A stretch of 64,000 nucleotides of DNA. Source: Rhizobium rhizogenes NBRC 13257. Lineage in GTDB: Bacteria > Pseudomonadota > Alphaproteobacteria > Rhizobiales > Rhizobiaceae. The notes beneath the pieces were generated by a model. It had not been told where the DNA came from, made no database searches, and was given only the letters and a program-made list of their open reading frames with translations. Each line of letters starts with the position of its first letter. The first letter of the stretch is position 1. The stretch covers positions 186,001 to 250,000 of the forward strand of contig NZ_BAYX01000001.1 of the NCBI RefSeq assembly GCF_000696095.1, written 5' to 3'. Positions 1-10,911 of this stretch are shown here, piece after piece. The position numbers and the translations under genes are program-made.

Positions 1-233
1 TCGAGGGCGTCCTTGGTGTAGAGACCGGGCACGTCGGCATAGCCCTGGCCTTGATGGGTGATGGCGGTGGCTTCGGTGATGATCAGGCCCGCCGTGGCGC
101 GCTGGGCATAATACTTGACGTTCAGATCGTTCGGAACAGCGTTGGGAGAGCGGTTGCGCGTCAGCGGCGCCATGACGATGCGGTTGGCGATGGCGATATC
201 GCCCAGCTTTGTCGGGTCGAAGAGTTTGGTCAT
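1..233 (-). CDS. Old Yellow Enzyme family NADH:flavin oxidoreductase, 5' part only
   Basis: The first 77 or so codons of a leftward gene whose remainder lies beyond the left edge. The N-terminus begins MTKLFDP and contains the IVMAPLTRNRS block and the ITHQGQGYADVPG stretch typical of FMN-binding Old Yellow Enzymes (alkene/xenobiotic reductases, NemA type), which reduce activated C=C bonds or nitro compounds with NAD(P)H. The ATG at 231-233 follows a GGACCCCCA purine-rich stretch. It lies 78 bp downstream of the ArsR gene on the same strand, so the two are probably one operon and the regulator may respond to an electrophile that the enzyme detoxifies. The family call is strong; the substrate cannot be told from this part. 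Confidence 0.85.
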   Translation of the reverse strand, partial: MTKLFDPTKLGDIAIANRIVMAPLTRNRSPNAVPNDLNVKYYAQRATAGLIITEATAITHQGQGYADVPGLYTKDAL

Positions 234-311
234 TGGGGGTCCTTTTTTGCTATGCGGATTGTTGGGTGGAGGAGGGGCTCGATGTGAGGGTGAAGAGAGC
301 CAAGGCTATTG

Positions 312-605
312 TCAGAGTTCTTTCTGCAAGGTCGCGAGGAATTCGGCGATGGTTTCCTCGTTGCGCTTGTAGAAGATCCACTGGCCAAGGCGCTTGGTGG
401 TTACCAGCTCTGCGCGTTGCAATGTGCCGAGGTGGGCGGAGACGGTCGATTGTGACAGGCCGCAGCGCTCGAACTGGCTGGCGCAGACGCCCAGCTCCAG
501 CGGGTGCTCCTGGGTCGGGAAATGTGCGCGCGGATCTTTGAGGTGATTGAGGATTTCGAGCCTGGCCGGATGGGCCAATGCCTTCAGTATCTCAGTCCTG
601 TCCAT
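312..605 (-). CDS. ArsR-family winged-helix transcriptional regulator
   Basis: A 97-residue protein starting MDRTEILKAL, with the ArsR signature AHPARLEILNHL at 11-22 and the recognition helix around SQSTVSAHLGTL (51-62). An upstream in-frame ATG would add 21 residues, but it lies across the operator, so the start at 605 is preferred. Two cysteines (C41 and C48) sit just before the recognition helix; there is no classic ELCVCD metal site, so redox or electrophile sensing through cysteine is possible (inference). It is followed at 78 bp by an Old Yellow Enzyme gene. The palindrome at 623-662 overlaps its presumed promoter, suggesting autorepression of the pair. Confidence 0.85.
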   Translation of the reverse strand: MDRTEILKALAHPARLEILNHLKDPRAHFPTQEHPLELGVCASQFERCGLSQSTVSAHLGTLQRAELVTTKRLGQWIFYKRNEETIAEFLATLQKEL

Positions 606-622
606 CGAACTTACCTCGCGAA

Positions 623-662
623 TATCGAAAGTAGACGATTTATGTATCGTCGGATTTCGATA
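623..662. promoter_or_regulatory. 40-bp interrupted palindrome, probable ArsR operator
   Basis: Nested inverted repeats share one centre between 642 and 643: TATCGAAA (623-630) against TTTCGATA (655-662), and GACGAT (634-639) against ATCGTC (646-651). 15 of 20 positions in each half are symmetrical. It lies 18 bp upstream of the ArsR start codon. Dyads of this kind are usual operators for dimeric ArsR repressors; the assignment to this regulator is inference. Confidence 0.6.
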
Positions 663-727
663 TATCAAGGTCTGCCGTCAGATATTATTTTACGTGGCGT
701 ATTTTGTTGCGTGCTCAGAAAATGGGC

Positions 728-844
728 AAAAAAAGAGGGCCACCGGAATGAACCAGGGCCCTATAGGTGTGAAGGTCAAAAACCTCCAGAGGGGAACAGC
801 TGCTGCGGTGGAACTGGGAGGAAAAGCCACCATATGCATCAGCT
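728..844 (-). ncRNA. AbcR-family trans-acting sRNA, copy distal to lsrB
   Basis: Leftward sRNA of about 117 nt. From the 5' end it shows a stem GGTGG/CCACC whose loop carries CUUUUCCUCCCAGUU, then a UUCCCCUCU segment beside GGAGG, then a terminator hairpin (AGGGCC pairing with GGCCCU) followed by CTTTTTTT. The CUCCC and CCCC stretches are anti-Shine-Dalgarno motifs, as known for AbcR1/AbcR2 (alpha-r15) sRNAs, which with Hfq repress many ABC-transporter mRNAs. A second copy lies about 203 bp upstream on the same strand. The 5' end is inferred from a promoter with 17-bp spacing; the 3' end from the T tract. Confidence 0.82.
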
Positions 845-850
845 ATGGGC

Positions 851-906
851 GTTATGATGCTAATTTGTGCACTGCGCAATGCTTTTTTGTGCATGGCAGT
901 TATGCG
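851..906 (-). promoter_or_regulatory. Promoter and LysR-type box of the distal AbcR-like sRNA
   Basis: Reading leftward: inverted repeat TGCAT-N7-ATGC (890-906), then a -35-like TTGCGC (879-874), a 17-bp spacer and a -10-like CATAAC (856-851). The distance from the box to the first sRNA stem is the same (59 bp) as in the other copy, although the sequence between is diverged. The box centre is about 54 bp upstream of the expected transcription start, a usual place for LysR activators. LsrB (VtlR) is the obvious candidate because it is adjacent and its homologues activate AbcR. Confidence 0.6.
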
Positions 907-931
907 TTGGTGGCGCTTGGTGAAAAAAGGC

Positions 932-1047
932 AAAAAAAAGGGCCTCCGGAGTAAACCAGGGCCCTATAGGTATGAAGGTCAAAAACCTCCAGAGGGGAAC
1001 AGCCAATGCGGTGGAACTGGGAGGAAAAGCCACCGTGTGCATCAGCT
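932..1047 (-). ncRNA. AbcR-family trans-acting sRNA, copy proximal to lsrB
   Basis: Leftward sRNA of about 116 nt, closely similar to the 728-844 copy. The 5' stem-loop with CUUUUCCUCCCAGUU in the loop is retained, as are the UUCCCCUCU segment and the terminator (AGGGCC/GGCCCT followed by eight T). The main differences are in the linker between the two anti-SD motifs and in the terminator loop. Tandem AbcR copies with independent promoters are known from rhizobia, Agrobacterium and Brucella, and in several of these the LysR gene vtlR/lsrB is the neighbour, as here. Which copy corresponds to AbcR1 or AbcR2 cannot be decided from sequence alone. Confidence 0.82.
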
Positions 1048-1053
1048 ATGTGC

Positions 1054-1109
1054 GATATGGTGTCTAAATGGGCATCCTTCAACTCTGTTTTGTGCATATC
1101 AGCCATGCA
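1054..1109 (-). promoter_or_regulatory. Promoter and LysR-type box of the lsrB-proximal AbcR-like sRNA
   Basis: Reading leftward: perfect inverted repeat TGCAT-N7-ATGCA (1093-1109), -35-like TTGAAG (1082-1077), a 17-bp spacer and -10-like CATATC (1059-1054). The layout matches the other sRNA copy base for base in spacing. It is the more symmetrical of the two boxes. It also lies 63 bp past the lsrB stop codon, so the sRNA promoter sits just downstream of its likely activator gene. Confidence 0.62.
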
Positions 1110-1171
1110 TAATACGCGTAGCTGATATATTAGTTCAAAAAATCGTTGAATTTCCAATCATTTAGATCGGA

Positions 1172-2068
1172 TTAGAAGTTCCAGTTCCGCGCCTTCGCAA
1201 CGACAAAATCGCGGAAAACTTTAAGTTTCGCCGCATTTTTCATCTCGTCGGGATAGCAGAAATATGTGTCGAAGGACGGTACGTCGGCATTGATCGCGAG
1301 CTGAATCAGTCCGGGGTCGCGGCCAACGATGTAGTCCGGCAGCACTGCAATGCCGATGCCGAGCAGGCAGGCGCGCTTGATCGAGGTCTGGCTGTTGATC
1401 TGCAGATGCGGCAGGCGCTTGTTGTCCGACGAGCGGCCGGCGATCTCCAGCCAGTTGACGTCGAGAAGATAGTTCGGTGCTGGTTCGCCGAAGCTGATGA
1501 TGCGATGGTCGTCCAGATCCTCCACCGACTGCGGCTCGCCGTAGCGGTTGATATAGGAGGGGGCGGCGTAGACATGCATGTGCACGGTGAAGAGCTTGCG
1601 CTGGATCAGATCCGATTGCTGCGGCTGACGCAGGCGGATGGCGCAGTCTGCATGCCGCATGTTCACGTCCAGCTCCTCGTTGTCGAGGATGAGCTGGATC
1701 TGCATGTCGGGATAAAGCTGCAGGAATTCCTGGATCTTGTCGGTCAGCCAGCCCTGGCCCAGGCCGACCGTCGTCGTTACGCGCAGCTTGCCGCTCGGCT
1801 TGTCGGTCGTCTCGGTCAATTGCATCTTGACCGTTTCGAGCTTCAGGAGAACGTCATGCGCGGTGCGGTACAGCAATTCGCCCTGTTCGGTCAGGATCAG
1901 ACCGCGGGCATGGCGATGGAACAGCTTGATGCCGACATCCTGCTCCAATGCGCTGACCTGGCGGCTGATGGCGGATTGGGACAGGTGCAGTTTGTCGGCC
2001 GCATGCGTGAACGATCCCGCTTCGGCAGCCGCGTGAAAAATACGCAGCTTGTCCCAGTCCAATGGCAT
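1172..2068 (-). CDS. lsrB: LysR-family regulator LsrB/VtlR
   Basis: A 298-residue LysR regulator. The N-terminal HTH (MPLDWDKLRIFHAAAEAGSF, then LSQSAISRQVSALE) is followed by a substrate-binding domain. Homologues are LsrB of Sinorhizobium meliloti (symbiosis, redox response) and VtlR of Brucella/Agrobacterium, which activates AbcR sRNAs. The ATG at 2068 is chosen over the one 15 bp upstream because AGGGG precedes it at the right distance and it gives the family N-terminus MPLDWDKLR. Three cysteines (in DCAIRL, ACLLG and YFCYP) lie in the effector domain and could be redox sensors, as reported for LsrB. It follows trxB by 23 bp, so thioredoxin reductase and this regulator are probably co-transcribed. 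Confidence 0.92.
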   Translation of the reverse strand: MPLDWDKLRIFHAAAEAGSFTHAADKLHLSQSAISRQVSALEQDVGIKLFHRHARGLILTEQGELLYRTAHDVLLKLETVKMQLTETTDKPSGKLRVTTTVGLGQGWLTDKIQEFLQLYPDMQIQLILDNEELDVNMRHADCAIRLRQPQQSDLIQRKLFTVHMHVYAAPSYINRYGEPQSVEDLDDHRIISFGEPAPNYLLDVNWLEIAGRSSDNKRLPHLQINSQTSIKRACLLGIGIAVLPDYIVGRDPGLIQLAINADVPSFDTYFCYPDEMKNAAKLKVFRDFVVAKARNWNF

Positions 2069-2091
2069 GCCGCTTCCCCTCATCGGCTATA

Positions 2092-3066
2092 TCACTCCGC
2101 AGCCACGGCGACGGGCATGTGCCCAGTCAAATAGCGTTCCGCCTCGAGGGCGGCCATGCAGCCCATCCCCGCTGCAGTGATCGCCTGTCGGAACGTATCG
2201 TCGGTCACGTCGCCGGCGGCGTAGATGCCTTCGACGCTGGTCGCAGTCGAATCCGGTGCGGTCCAGAGGTAGCCATTATCCTTGAGCTTCAGCTTGCCCT
2301 TGAAAAGCTCGGTCGCCGGCGCGTGGCCGATAGCGACGAAAATACCGTCGATGGTCACGTCGGTGATGACGCCGGTGCGGGTGTCGCGCAGGCGCGCGCC
2401 GGAAACCGATGGCGGCATCGGCGGCTTGGCCGGTGTGCCGGTGATTTCGGCGACTTCGGTGTTCCAGAGGATCTTGACGTTCGGCTTGGCGAACAGTCGC
2501 TCCTGCAGGATCTTTTCGGCGCGGAAGGAATCGCGGCGATGCACCACCGTCACCGACTTGGTGATGTTGGAAAGATAGAGTGCTTCCTCGACGGCGCTGT
2601 TGCCGCCGCCGACCACGATCACATCCTTGTTGCGATAGAAGAAGCCGTCGCAGGTGGCACAGGCGGAAACGCCGAAGCCCTGAAAATGCTGCTCGGTCTC
2701 GATGCCGAGCCACTTGGCCTTGGCGCCGGTCGCGATGATCAGCGTGTCGGCGGTCCAGACCTGGCCGCTATCCGTGCGTGCAACGAAGGGGCGTTGATTC
2801 GTATCGACTTCGGTGACGAGGTCGTTGACGATCTCAGCGCCGACGTGCTTGGCCTGCTGCAGCATCTGTTCCATCAGCCACGGGCCTTGGATCGGATCGG
2901 CAAAGCCCGGGTAATTTTCGACATCCGTCGTGATCATCAGCTGACCGCCCTGTTCCATGCCGGCGATCAGGACTGGCTCCAGCATGGCGCGCGCGGCATA
3001 GACGGCAGCCGTATAACCGGCGGGGCCGGAACCGATGATGAGCACCTTGGTGTGGCGGGCAGGCAT
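2092..3066 (-). CDS. trxB: Thioredoxin reductase (NADPH)
   Basis: A 324-residue cytosolic flavoprotein that reduces thioredoxin with NADPH. The FAD-binding GSGPAG motif is at 12-17, the redox-active CATC at 136-139, the NADPH-binding GGGNSAVE just after it, and the C-terminal FAD motif GIYAAGDV near 285. Length matches the family (about 320). AAGGACTT precedes the start. It is the promoter-proximal gene of a trxB-lsrB pair and is divergent from lrp across 241 bp, so the two directions may share control elements. Confidence 0.96.
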   Translation of the reverse strand: MPARHTKVLIIGSGPAGYTAAVYAARAMLEPVLIAGMEQGGQLMITTDVENYPGFADPIQGPWLMEQMLQQAKHVGAEIVNDLVTEVDTNQRPFVARTDSGQVWTADTLIIATGAKAKWLGIETEQHFQGFGVSACATCDGFFYRNKDVIVVGGGNSAVEEALYLSNITKSVTVVHRRDSFRAEKILQERLFAKPNVKILWNTEVAEITGTPAKPPMPPSVSGARLRDTRTGVITDVTIDGIFVAIGHAPATELFKGKLKLKDNGYLWTAPDSTATSVEGIYAAGDVTDDTFRQAITAAGMGCMAALEAERYLTGHMPVAVAAE

Positions 3067-3307
3067 AGTTTAAGTCCTTTCAATCTCAGCGCGTCGTGGA
3101 CTGCAGCTTCAAACGGGCGAAGCAGGCGATTTCACGATCTGCTGACCCATTTATGATTGCCGCATGCATTTATTCAAGGGCAGCCTTGCATTACCAACAG
3201 AGCAAATCTGCTTTGTGTAAGATTCGGTTACGCAAGCGAAACTTTCTTGCGAATTTCCTCGCTTTATATAGAAGCTGGCGATGGGGAATTAAAGAAAGGC
3301 CACAAAA

Positions 3308-3775
3308 GTGCTGCGAGCTGAACTCGACGCCATCGATATCAAGATTCTGCGGGAACTCCAGCGCGACGGGCGCATGACCAATGTCGAGCTGGCCGATCGA
3401 GTCGGCATTTCCGCGCCGCCCTGTCTGCGCCGGGTGCGCAAGCTGGAAGAAGCCGGTATCATCGAAGGCTATCACGCCATGCTGAACAGCCCGAGGCTCG
3501 GCTTCGATCTCGTTGCTTTCTGCATGGTGGGCCTCAAGCATCAGTCGGAGGCCAACCTCAAGGCTTTCGCCAGTGCGACGGCGGAGTGGCCGCTCGTGCG
3601 CCAAGCCTGGATGGTGTCCGGCGACAGCGATTTCCTGCTGCATTGCGTTGCTGAAAATCTCACCCGCTTCCAGGATTTCGTCATCGAAGTGCTGACGGCC
3701 AACGAGCATGTCGATACGGTCCGTACCATGCTGACCATCCGGCAGGTGAAGAAACTCGGTCTCGTGGAGCTCTAA
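3308..3775 (+). CDS. lrp: Lrp/AsnC-family transcriptional regulator
   Basis: 155 residues with the N-terminal Lrp/AsnC HTH (DAIDIKILRELQRDGRMTNV, then ISAPPCLRRVRKLEE) and a C-terminal RAM/ligand domain from about 70. It starts with GTG, preceded by GAAAGG; no better ATG exists upstream in frame. Lrp proteins are octameric DNA-bending regulators that sense amino acids. It sits in the place lrp occupies beside the lps genes of S. meliloti. The stop codon is only 4 bp from the next ATG, so it is co-translated with a glycosyltransferase-like gene. Confidence 0.9.
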   Translation: MLRAELDAIDIKILRELQRDGRMTNVELADRVGISAPPCLRRVRKLEEAGIIEGYHAMLNSPRLGFDLVAFCMVGLKHQSEANLKAFASATAEWPLVRQAWMVSGDSDFLLHCVAENLTRFQDFVIEVLTANEHVDTVRTMLTIRQVKKLGLVEL

Positions 3776-3779
3776 GGAC

Positions 3780-4688
3780 ATGGTGGACCGTCCCTGGCAC
3801 CGAACGTTGGTCAAGCTGGGCGCGCGCGTGCTGCTCGGCAGTTCGCGCGCTCACGCGCAGGACTGGTTTCCAGGGCTTGGCATTGTGCGCAAGAGCGGCG
3901 TGGGGGAGGTGTTCTACCACCGTGCCAAGGTCGCCGATCTCTCGAATAGCGATCGGCTGCGGGACGGGGCGAGCGAAAATATCTACATCGTCGGCTCTGG
4001 CCCATCGATCCGTGACTGCGATCTCACCGGCCTGGAGCCGAAAAGCGCCATCTTGCTGAACGGCGCGATTGGATTGATCGGCGCGCAGATTGCCACGCCG
4101 CTTGCCGTTGCCGTGGAAGATGAGCGTTTCGTCTGGCGGCATTCGGAGATGATGCGGCGCAGGATCAAACCCGGCATGGTCTGCCTGTTTTCAGTTTCCG
4201 TGCTGCGGGCGATTTCGGAGCTGGATAGCCGTTGGTTGTCGGACAAGACGGTTATTCTGATAGACAATATCAGCAAGCCCTATGGCGCTCGCCGCCGCTT
4301 GATAGACGATCTTGGAAAGCTCGATTTTGTGCGGCTCAACGCAGCTGGCACCGCCGGTTTCTCCTTTGCCCCGGATCTGGGTGTCTTTCAGGGAGGCTCG
4401 GTCGCCCTGTCGGCGCTGCAGTTCGCGTTTTATTGCTCACCCAAAACGATCGGCTTCCTCGGCATCGATATTTCCAACGCCGGCGAGCCACGTTTTTATG
4501 AGACGGGCGATGAAGCCGCTTTTTCCGGAATCGCGCGGGCCGAAGACCGGATCCTCGAACATTTTGTTCTGGCAAGAGAAATCGCCTCGAAGCGAGGCGT
4601 GACATTTGTCAATTATTCGCCGGTTTCGGCACTGTTGAAACATGGGTTCGGCTATGATGACAGGTTTGCCGCGGCATCGACGATCTGA
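3780..4688 (+). CDS. Putative LPS-core glycosyltransferase (sialyltransferase-like fold)
   Basis: 302 residues, not a standard GT-A or GT-B protein. The block IYIVGSGPSIRDCDL followed by LLNGAIGL (about 68-100) resembles the nucleotide-sugar binding start of CstII/DUF115-type transferases (GNGPSL...NRF). A second glycine-rich block, GVFQGGSVALSALQFAFYCSPKTIGFLGIDI split by Cys-Ser, resembles the fold's second half. It lies between lrp (4 bp) and a family-2-like glycosyltransferase (18 bp) in the position of lpsC/lpsD of S. meliloti, so a role in LPS core synthesis at the inner membrane face is likely. Which lps gene it corresponds to is not clear, so no symbol is given. Confidence 0.6.
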   Translation: MVDRPWHRTLVKLGARVLLGSSRAHAQDWFPGLGIVRKSGVGEVFYHRAKVADLSNSDRLRDGASENIYIVGSGPSIRDCDLTGLEPKSAILLNGAIGLIGAQIATPLAVAVEDERFVWRHSEMMRRRIKPGMVCLFSVSVLRAISELDSRWLSDKTVILIDNISKPYGARRRLIDDLGKLDFVRLNAAGTAGFSFAPDLGVFQGGSVALSALQFAFYCSPKTIGFLGIDISNAGEPRFYETGDEAAFSGIARAEDRILEHFVLAREIASKRGVTFVNYSPVSALLKHGFGYDDRFAAASTI

Positions 4689-4706
4689 GTTGTAGGGAAC
4701 GGACGC

Positions 4707-5621
4707 ATGGGTTGGCTGAAACCTAAGACTGCCGATGCTAAGAAACTGGCCATCGACCCGCCGCAGCCTCGAGAGGGCCGTCACGGGATCGCTATCGCCG
4801 TCTGCGTCAAGGACGAGGCGCGGTATATTGAGGAATGGGTGCGTTTCCATCGTGCCGTCGGCATTCGTCACTTCTATATCTACGATAACGGCTCGACGGA
4901 TGAGACCCTGGCAATTCTGCGCGATCTCCTCGATGCCGACATGCTGACGATCATCCCCTGGGCCGGGCGGATGAAGGACGCGGGTACTGGAACGACGCTG
5001 AACGGCCAGGTCATCGTCTTTGCCCATGCCATCCTTAATTTCGGCGGCGCATATCGCTGGATGGCTTTTATTGATGTCGACGAATTTCTGCTGCCGAAGG
5101 AAGGGCGCACGGTCGAGCAGGCGCTTGAGGCGGTGGGGGATTTCCCGAATGTCTCGTTGCCCTGGCACATGTTTGCCACCAGCGGCCATGCGACGCCTCC
5201 CGGCGGTCCGTTGACGCTGAACTACACGATGCGCGGCGCCGATCCGATGACATCAAAGGAAGATGTTCGCAATTTCAAATGCATCGTCGATCCTTGCGAG
5301 GTGACGGAAGTCAGCGTGCATCAGTTCCAGACCCGCGAATTCGGTGATCTCACAGCGAACGATGCCGGAAAGCGCTTCACGCGCCGGGCGCGGAAGTCGC
5401 CGGAGTTCTATTCGAACCGTTTCCTGCAGCTCAATCACTATTACACCAAGTCCCGCGAGGAGCTGATGGCGAAGCTGGCGCGCGGGTGGGCCTACGATAC
5501 TTCGCCGACCAAATATCGGGACAAGGTTTTGTCGATCGTCAAAAGCATTGAGGAGGATGTGGTCGAGGATCGCGCGATGATCGATTTCATCGAGCGCAAC
5601 CGCATCGACCTTGATCAATAG
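4707..5621 (+). CDS. Glycosyltransferase of the Glyco_tranf_2_4 / GT92-like type, LPS locus
   Basis: 304 residues. The start of the domain is IAVCVKDEARYIEEWVRFHR with HFYIYDNGSTDET, characteristic of Glyco_tranf_2_4 proteins. The metal/nucleotide-binding DVD is at 123-125 (IDVDEFLLP). A C-terminal NHYYTKSREE motif is also typical. Such proteins transfer sugars to lipid or polysaccharide acceptors. It is 18 bp after the previous gene, with AGGGAACGG upstream, so it forms an operon with lrp and the sialyltransferase-like gene. It converges on lpsB with 9 bp between stop codons. In S. meliloti the lpsE/D/C genes occupy this interval; one fewer gene is present here. Confidence 0.75.
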   Translation: MGWLKPKTADAKKLAIDPPQPREGRHGIAIAVCVKDEARYIEEWVRFHRAVGIRHFYIYDNGSTDETLAILRDLLDADMLTIIPWAGRMKDAGTGTTLNGQVIVFAHAILNFGGAYRWMAFIDVDEFLLPKEGRTVEQALEAVGDFPNVSLPWHMFATSGHATPPGGPLTLNYTMRGADPMTSKEDVRNFKCIVDPCEVTEVSVHQFQTREFGDLTANDAGKRFTRRARKSPEFYSNRFLQLNHYYTKSREELMAKLARGWAYDTSPTKYRDKVLSIVKSIEEDVVEDRAMIDFIERNRIDLDQ

Positions 5622-5630
5622 CCTGACGGT

Positions 5631-6701
5631 TCAGCCGAGTAGTTGCCGATAGACATCGCCGATGGCCGTCGCTTCTTTTTCCAGGGCGAATTCGCTGCGG
5701 ACGTGACGCACGGCGTTTTCACCCTGCTGGAGCGCCTGGTCCGGATTGGTCAGATAGAAGGCGATCGCCTTGGTCAGCGCCTCGCCGTCGCCGGCGGGCA
5801 CGATCGCGCCGGTTTCTCCCGGCACGATCATCTCGGCATAGGCGCCTGCGTCGGACGCGACGACTGCGGTGCGCGAGGCCATGGCCTCCAGCGGCGTCAG
5901 GCCGAAACCTTCATTGCGGGAAGGGGCGACATACAGCGTCGCGCGACGATACCAGGGCCTGACGCTATCGACTTCACCCAAAAAGCGGATGCGGTCAGTA
6001 AGGCCGGCTGCGGCCACCATCTTTACCAGGTCGTCGGCAAAGCCGCGGTGTTCTGCGGTCACGCGGCCGCAGATGACGGCTGTCCAGTCCGGATAGCGCG
6101 GCAGAAGCTCGATCATCGCCTTGACGAAGAGATCGGTGCCTTTCTGGTGGCGGACGCGGCCGAAGCAGCCGACAAGGTGGGTGCCGGGCAGGCCACTGGC
6201 GGCCATCCGGTCGTCGGGCACTTCCGGCGGATGGAACAGCTTGAGGTCCACGCCATGCTGAATGACGGTATGCGGCACCTCAAGGAAACTGCCGGAGCGA
6301 GTGCTGGTGGCGATCACCGCATCCATGCGGCGGATCAGCCAGCGCGTATAGCCGGTGTGGCGGCGCTGGGCCGCCGAGGTGAAAAGCAGTTTCAGTGGCA
6401 TCCGCAGCACGGAGCGTAGCAGCAACCCGACCAGCATTTCATTGTTGCGGCGGGCATGCCAGACACGCACGCGATGGCGACGCGGTCTTATCCAGAGACC
6501 GGGCAGCCGTGCCCATCCGAGCCTCGGCAAATCTTCCGGCAAGCCCGGGCCAAGCGTGGCGATATGGCAGCCGAGCTCGATCTGCTTCGGAATGAGCTGC
6601 ACGATCGTTGATGTAACGCCGGAGAGCCGGCGTTTGAAGTTCGTCGCGATGACCTCGATCTCGCTGAGATCGCTTGCATGCGATGAGTCACGATCGCGCA
6701 C
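5631..6701 (-). CDS. lpsB: LPS core mannosyltransferase LpsB/LpcC
   Basis: 356-residue GT-B glycosyltransferase (family 4). It shows the acceptor-side start VIATNFKRRLSGVTSTIVQLIP split over residues 13-34, GRVRHQKGTD in the linker, and the donor motif PSRNEGFGLTPLEAMA (E-x7-E) in the C-terminal half. Length and N-terminal block match LpcC of R. leguminosarum and LpsB of S. meliloti, which add mannose to the Kdo of the LPS inner core. It starts 6 bp after the greA stop, so greA and lpsB are one transcription unit, as in S. meliloti. Confidence 0.9.
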   Translation of the reverse strand: MRDRDSSHASDLSEIEVIATNFKRRLSGVTSTIVQLIPKQIELGCHIATLGPGLPEDLPRLGWARLPGLWIRPRRHRVRVWHARRNNEMLVGLLLRSVLRMPLKLLFTSAAQRRHTGYTRWLIRRMDAVIATSTRSGSFLEVPHTVIQHGVDLKLFHPPEVPDDRMAASGLPGTHLVGCFGRVRHQKGTDLFVKAMIELLPRYPDWTAVICGRVTAEHRGFADDLVKMVAAAGLTDRIRFLGEVDSVRPWYRRATLYVAPSRNEGFGLTPLEAMASRTAVVASDAGAYAEMIVPGETGAIVPAGDGEALTKAIAFYLTNPDQALQQGENAVRHVRSEFALEKEATAIGDVYRQLLG

Positions 6702-6707
6702 GGGCGA

Positions 6708-7184
6708 TCAGCCCCAGGAGATGGAGAGGATTTCGTAGGCCTTGGCGCCGCCTGGGGCGTTGACCTCGATGGAATCGCCGACTTCCTTGCCGATCAGCGC
6801 GCGGGCGATCGGCGAGGAAATGGAGATGCGGCCAGCCTTCACGTCGGCTTCCTGATCGCCGACGATCTGGTAGCTCTTCTCTTCCTCGGTGTCCTCGTCG
6901 ATGAGCTTTACTTTGGCGCCGAACTTGATCTTCGAGCCGGACATCTTGGTGAGGTCGATGACTTCGGCGCGCGCCGTCAGGTCTTCGAGTTCGCCGATGC
7001 GGCCTTCATTGTGGCTCTGGGCTTCCTTGGCAGCATGGTACTCGGCGTTTTCGGAGAGATCGCCATGGGCACGGGCTTCCGAAATTGCTTCGATGATTCG
7101 CGGGCGTTCTTCCTGCTGCCGCCAGCGCAGTTCTTCCTGCAGCTTGACGAACCCGTTCTGTGTCATCGGTACCTTTTCAACCAT
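6708..7184 (-). CDS. greA: Transcription elongation factor GreA
   Basis: 158 residues, the usual GreA length. An N-terminal coiled coil (residues 1-75) carries the catalytic acidic tip [15 protein letters not shown], and an FKBP-like C-terminal domain ends in [13 protein letters not shown]...GDSIEV. GreA reactivates backtracked RNA polymerase by stimulating transcript cleavage. AAGGAC precedes the start. It is directly upstream of lpsB on the same strand. Confidence 0.97.
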
Positions 7185-7225
7185 TTTTCTTGTCCTTCAC
7201 TCCCTGTACTGCGCTGTCGCAGACA

Positions 7226-7261
7226 CAAAAGAAAACAGGTCCCGAAGCGGTACTTCGGAAC
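7226..7261 (-). terminator. Hairpin with T-rich tail downstream of carB
   Basis: Read leftward, GTTCCGAAG pairs with CTTCGGGAC (one mismatch) around a 5-nt loop and is followed by CCTGTTTTCTTTTG. It lies about 165 bp past the carB stop and 42 bp before greA, so it can separate carB from greA. The remaining bases between the two genes (7262-7425) show no ORF. Confidence 0.5.
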
Positions 7262-7425
7262 CATGTTGAGCCATTATTCTGTCATCTATAGCAGATTGCG
7301 ACAGCCGATTTCCAGAAAATTCGAAGACTTATGGCGAGGCTGATCTTGGTCAGCACCCGCCAGAGTCAGTTTTGCACAACCGACGATCAGCAACTCGAAA
7401 GTAGCGGTCGCGGGCCTCGATCGCC

Positions 7426-10911
<3,486 letters not shown>

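Noticed and set aside
715..1165. Small ORFs over the sRNA repeats (60-135 codons, both strands)
   Set aside because: The repeated DNA folds into RNA stems with T tracts, and base changes between copies do not preserve codons.
2062..3156. 364-codon plus-strand frame opposite trxB
   Set aside because: Shadow of trxB; composition is that of an antisense frame and it covers the lsrB start and trxB promoter.
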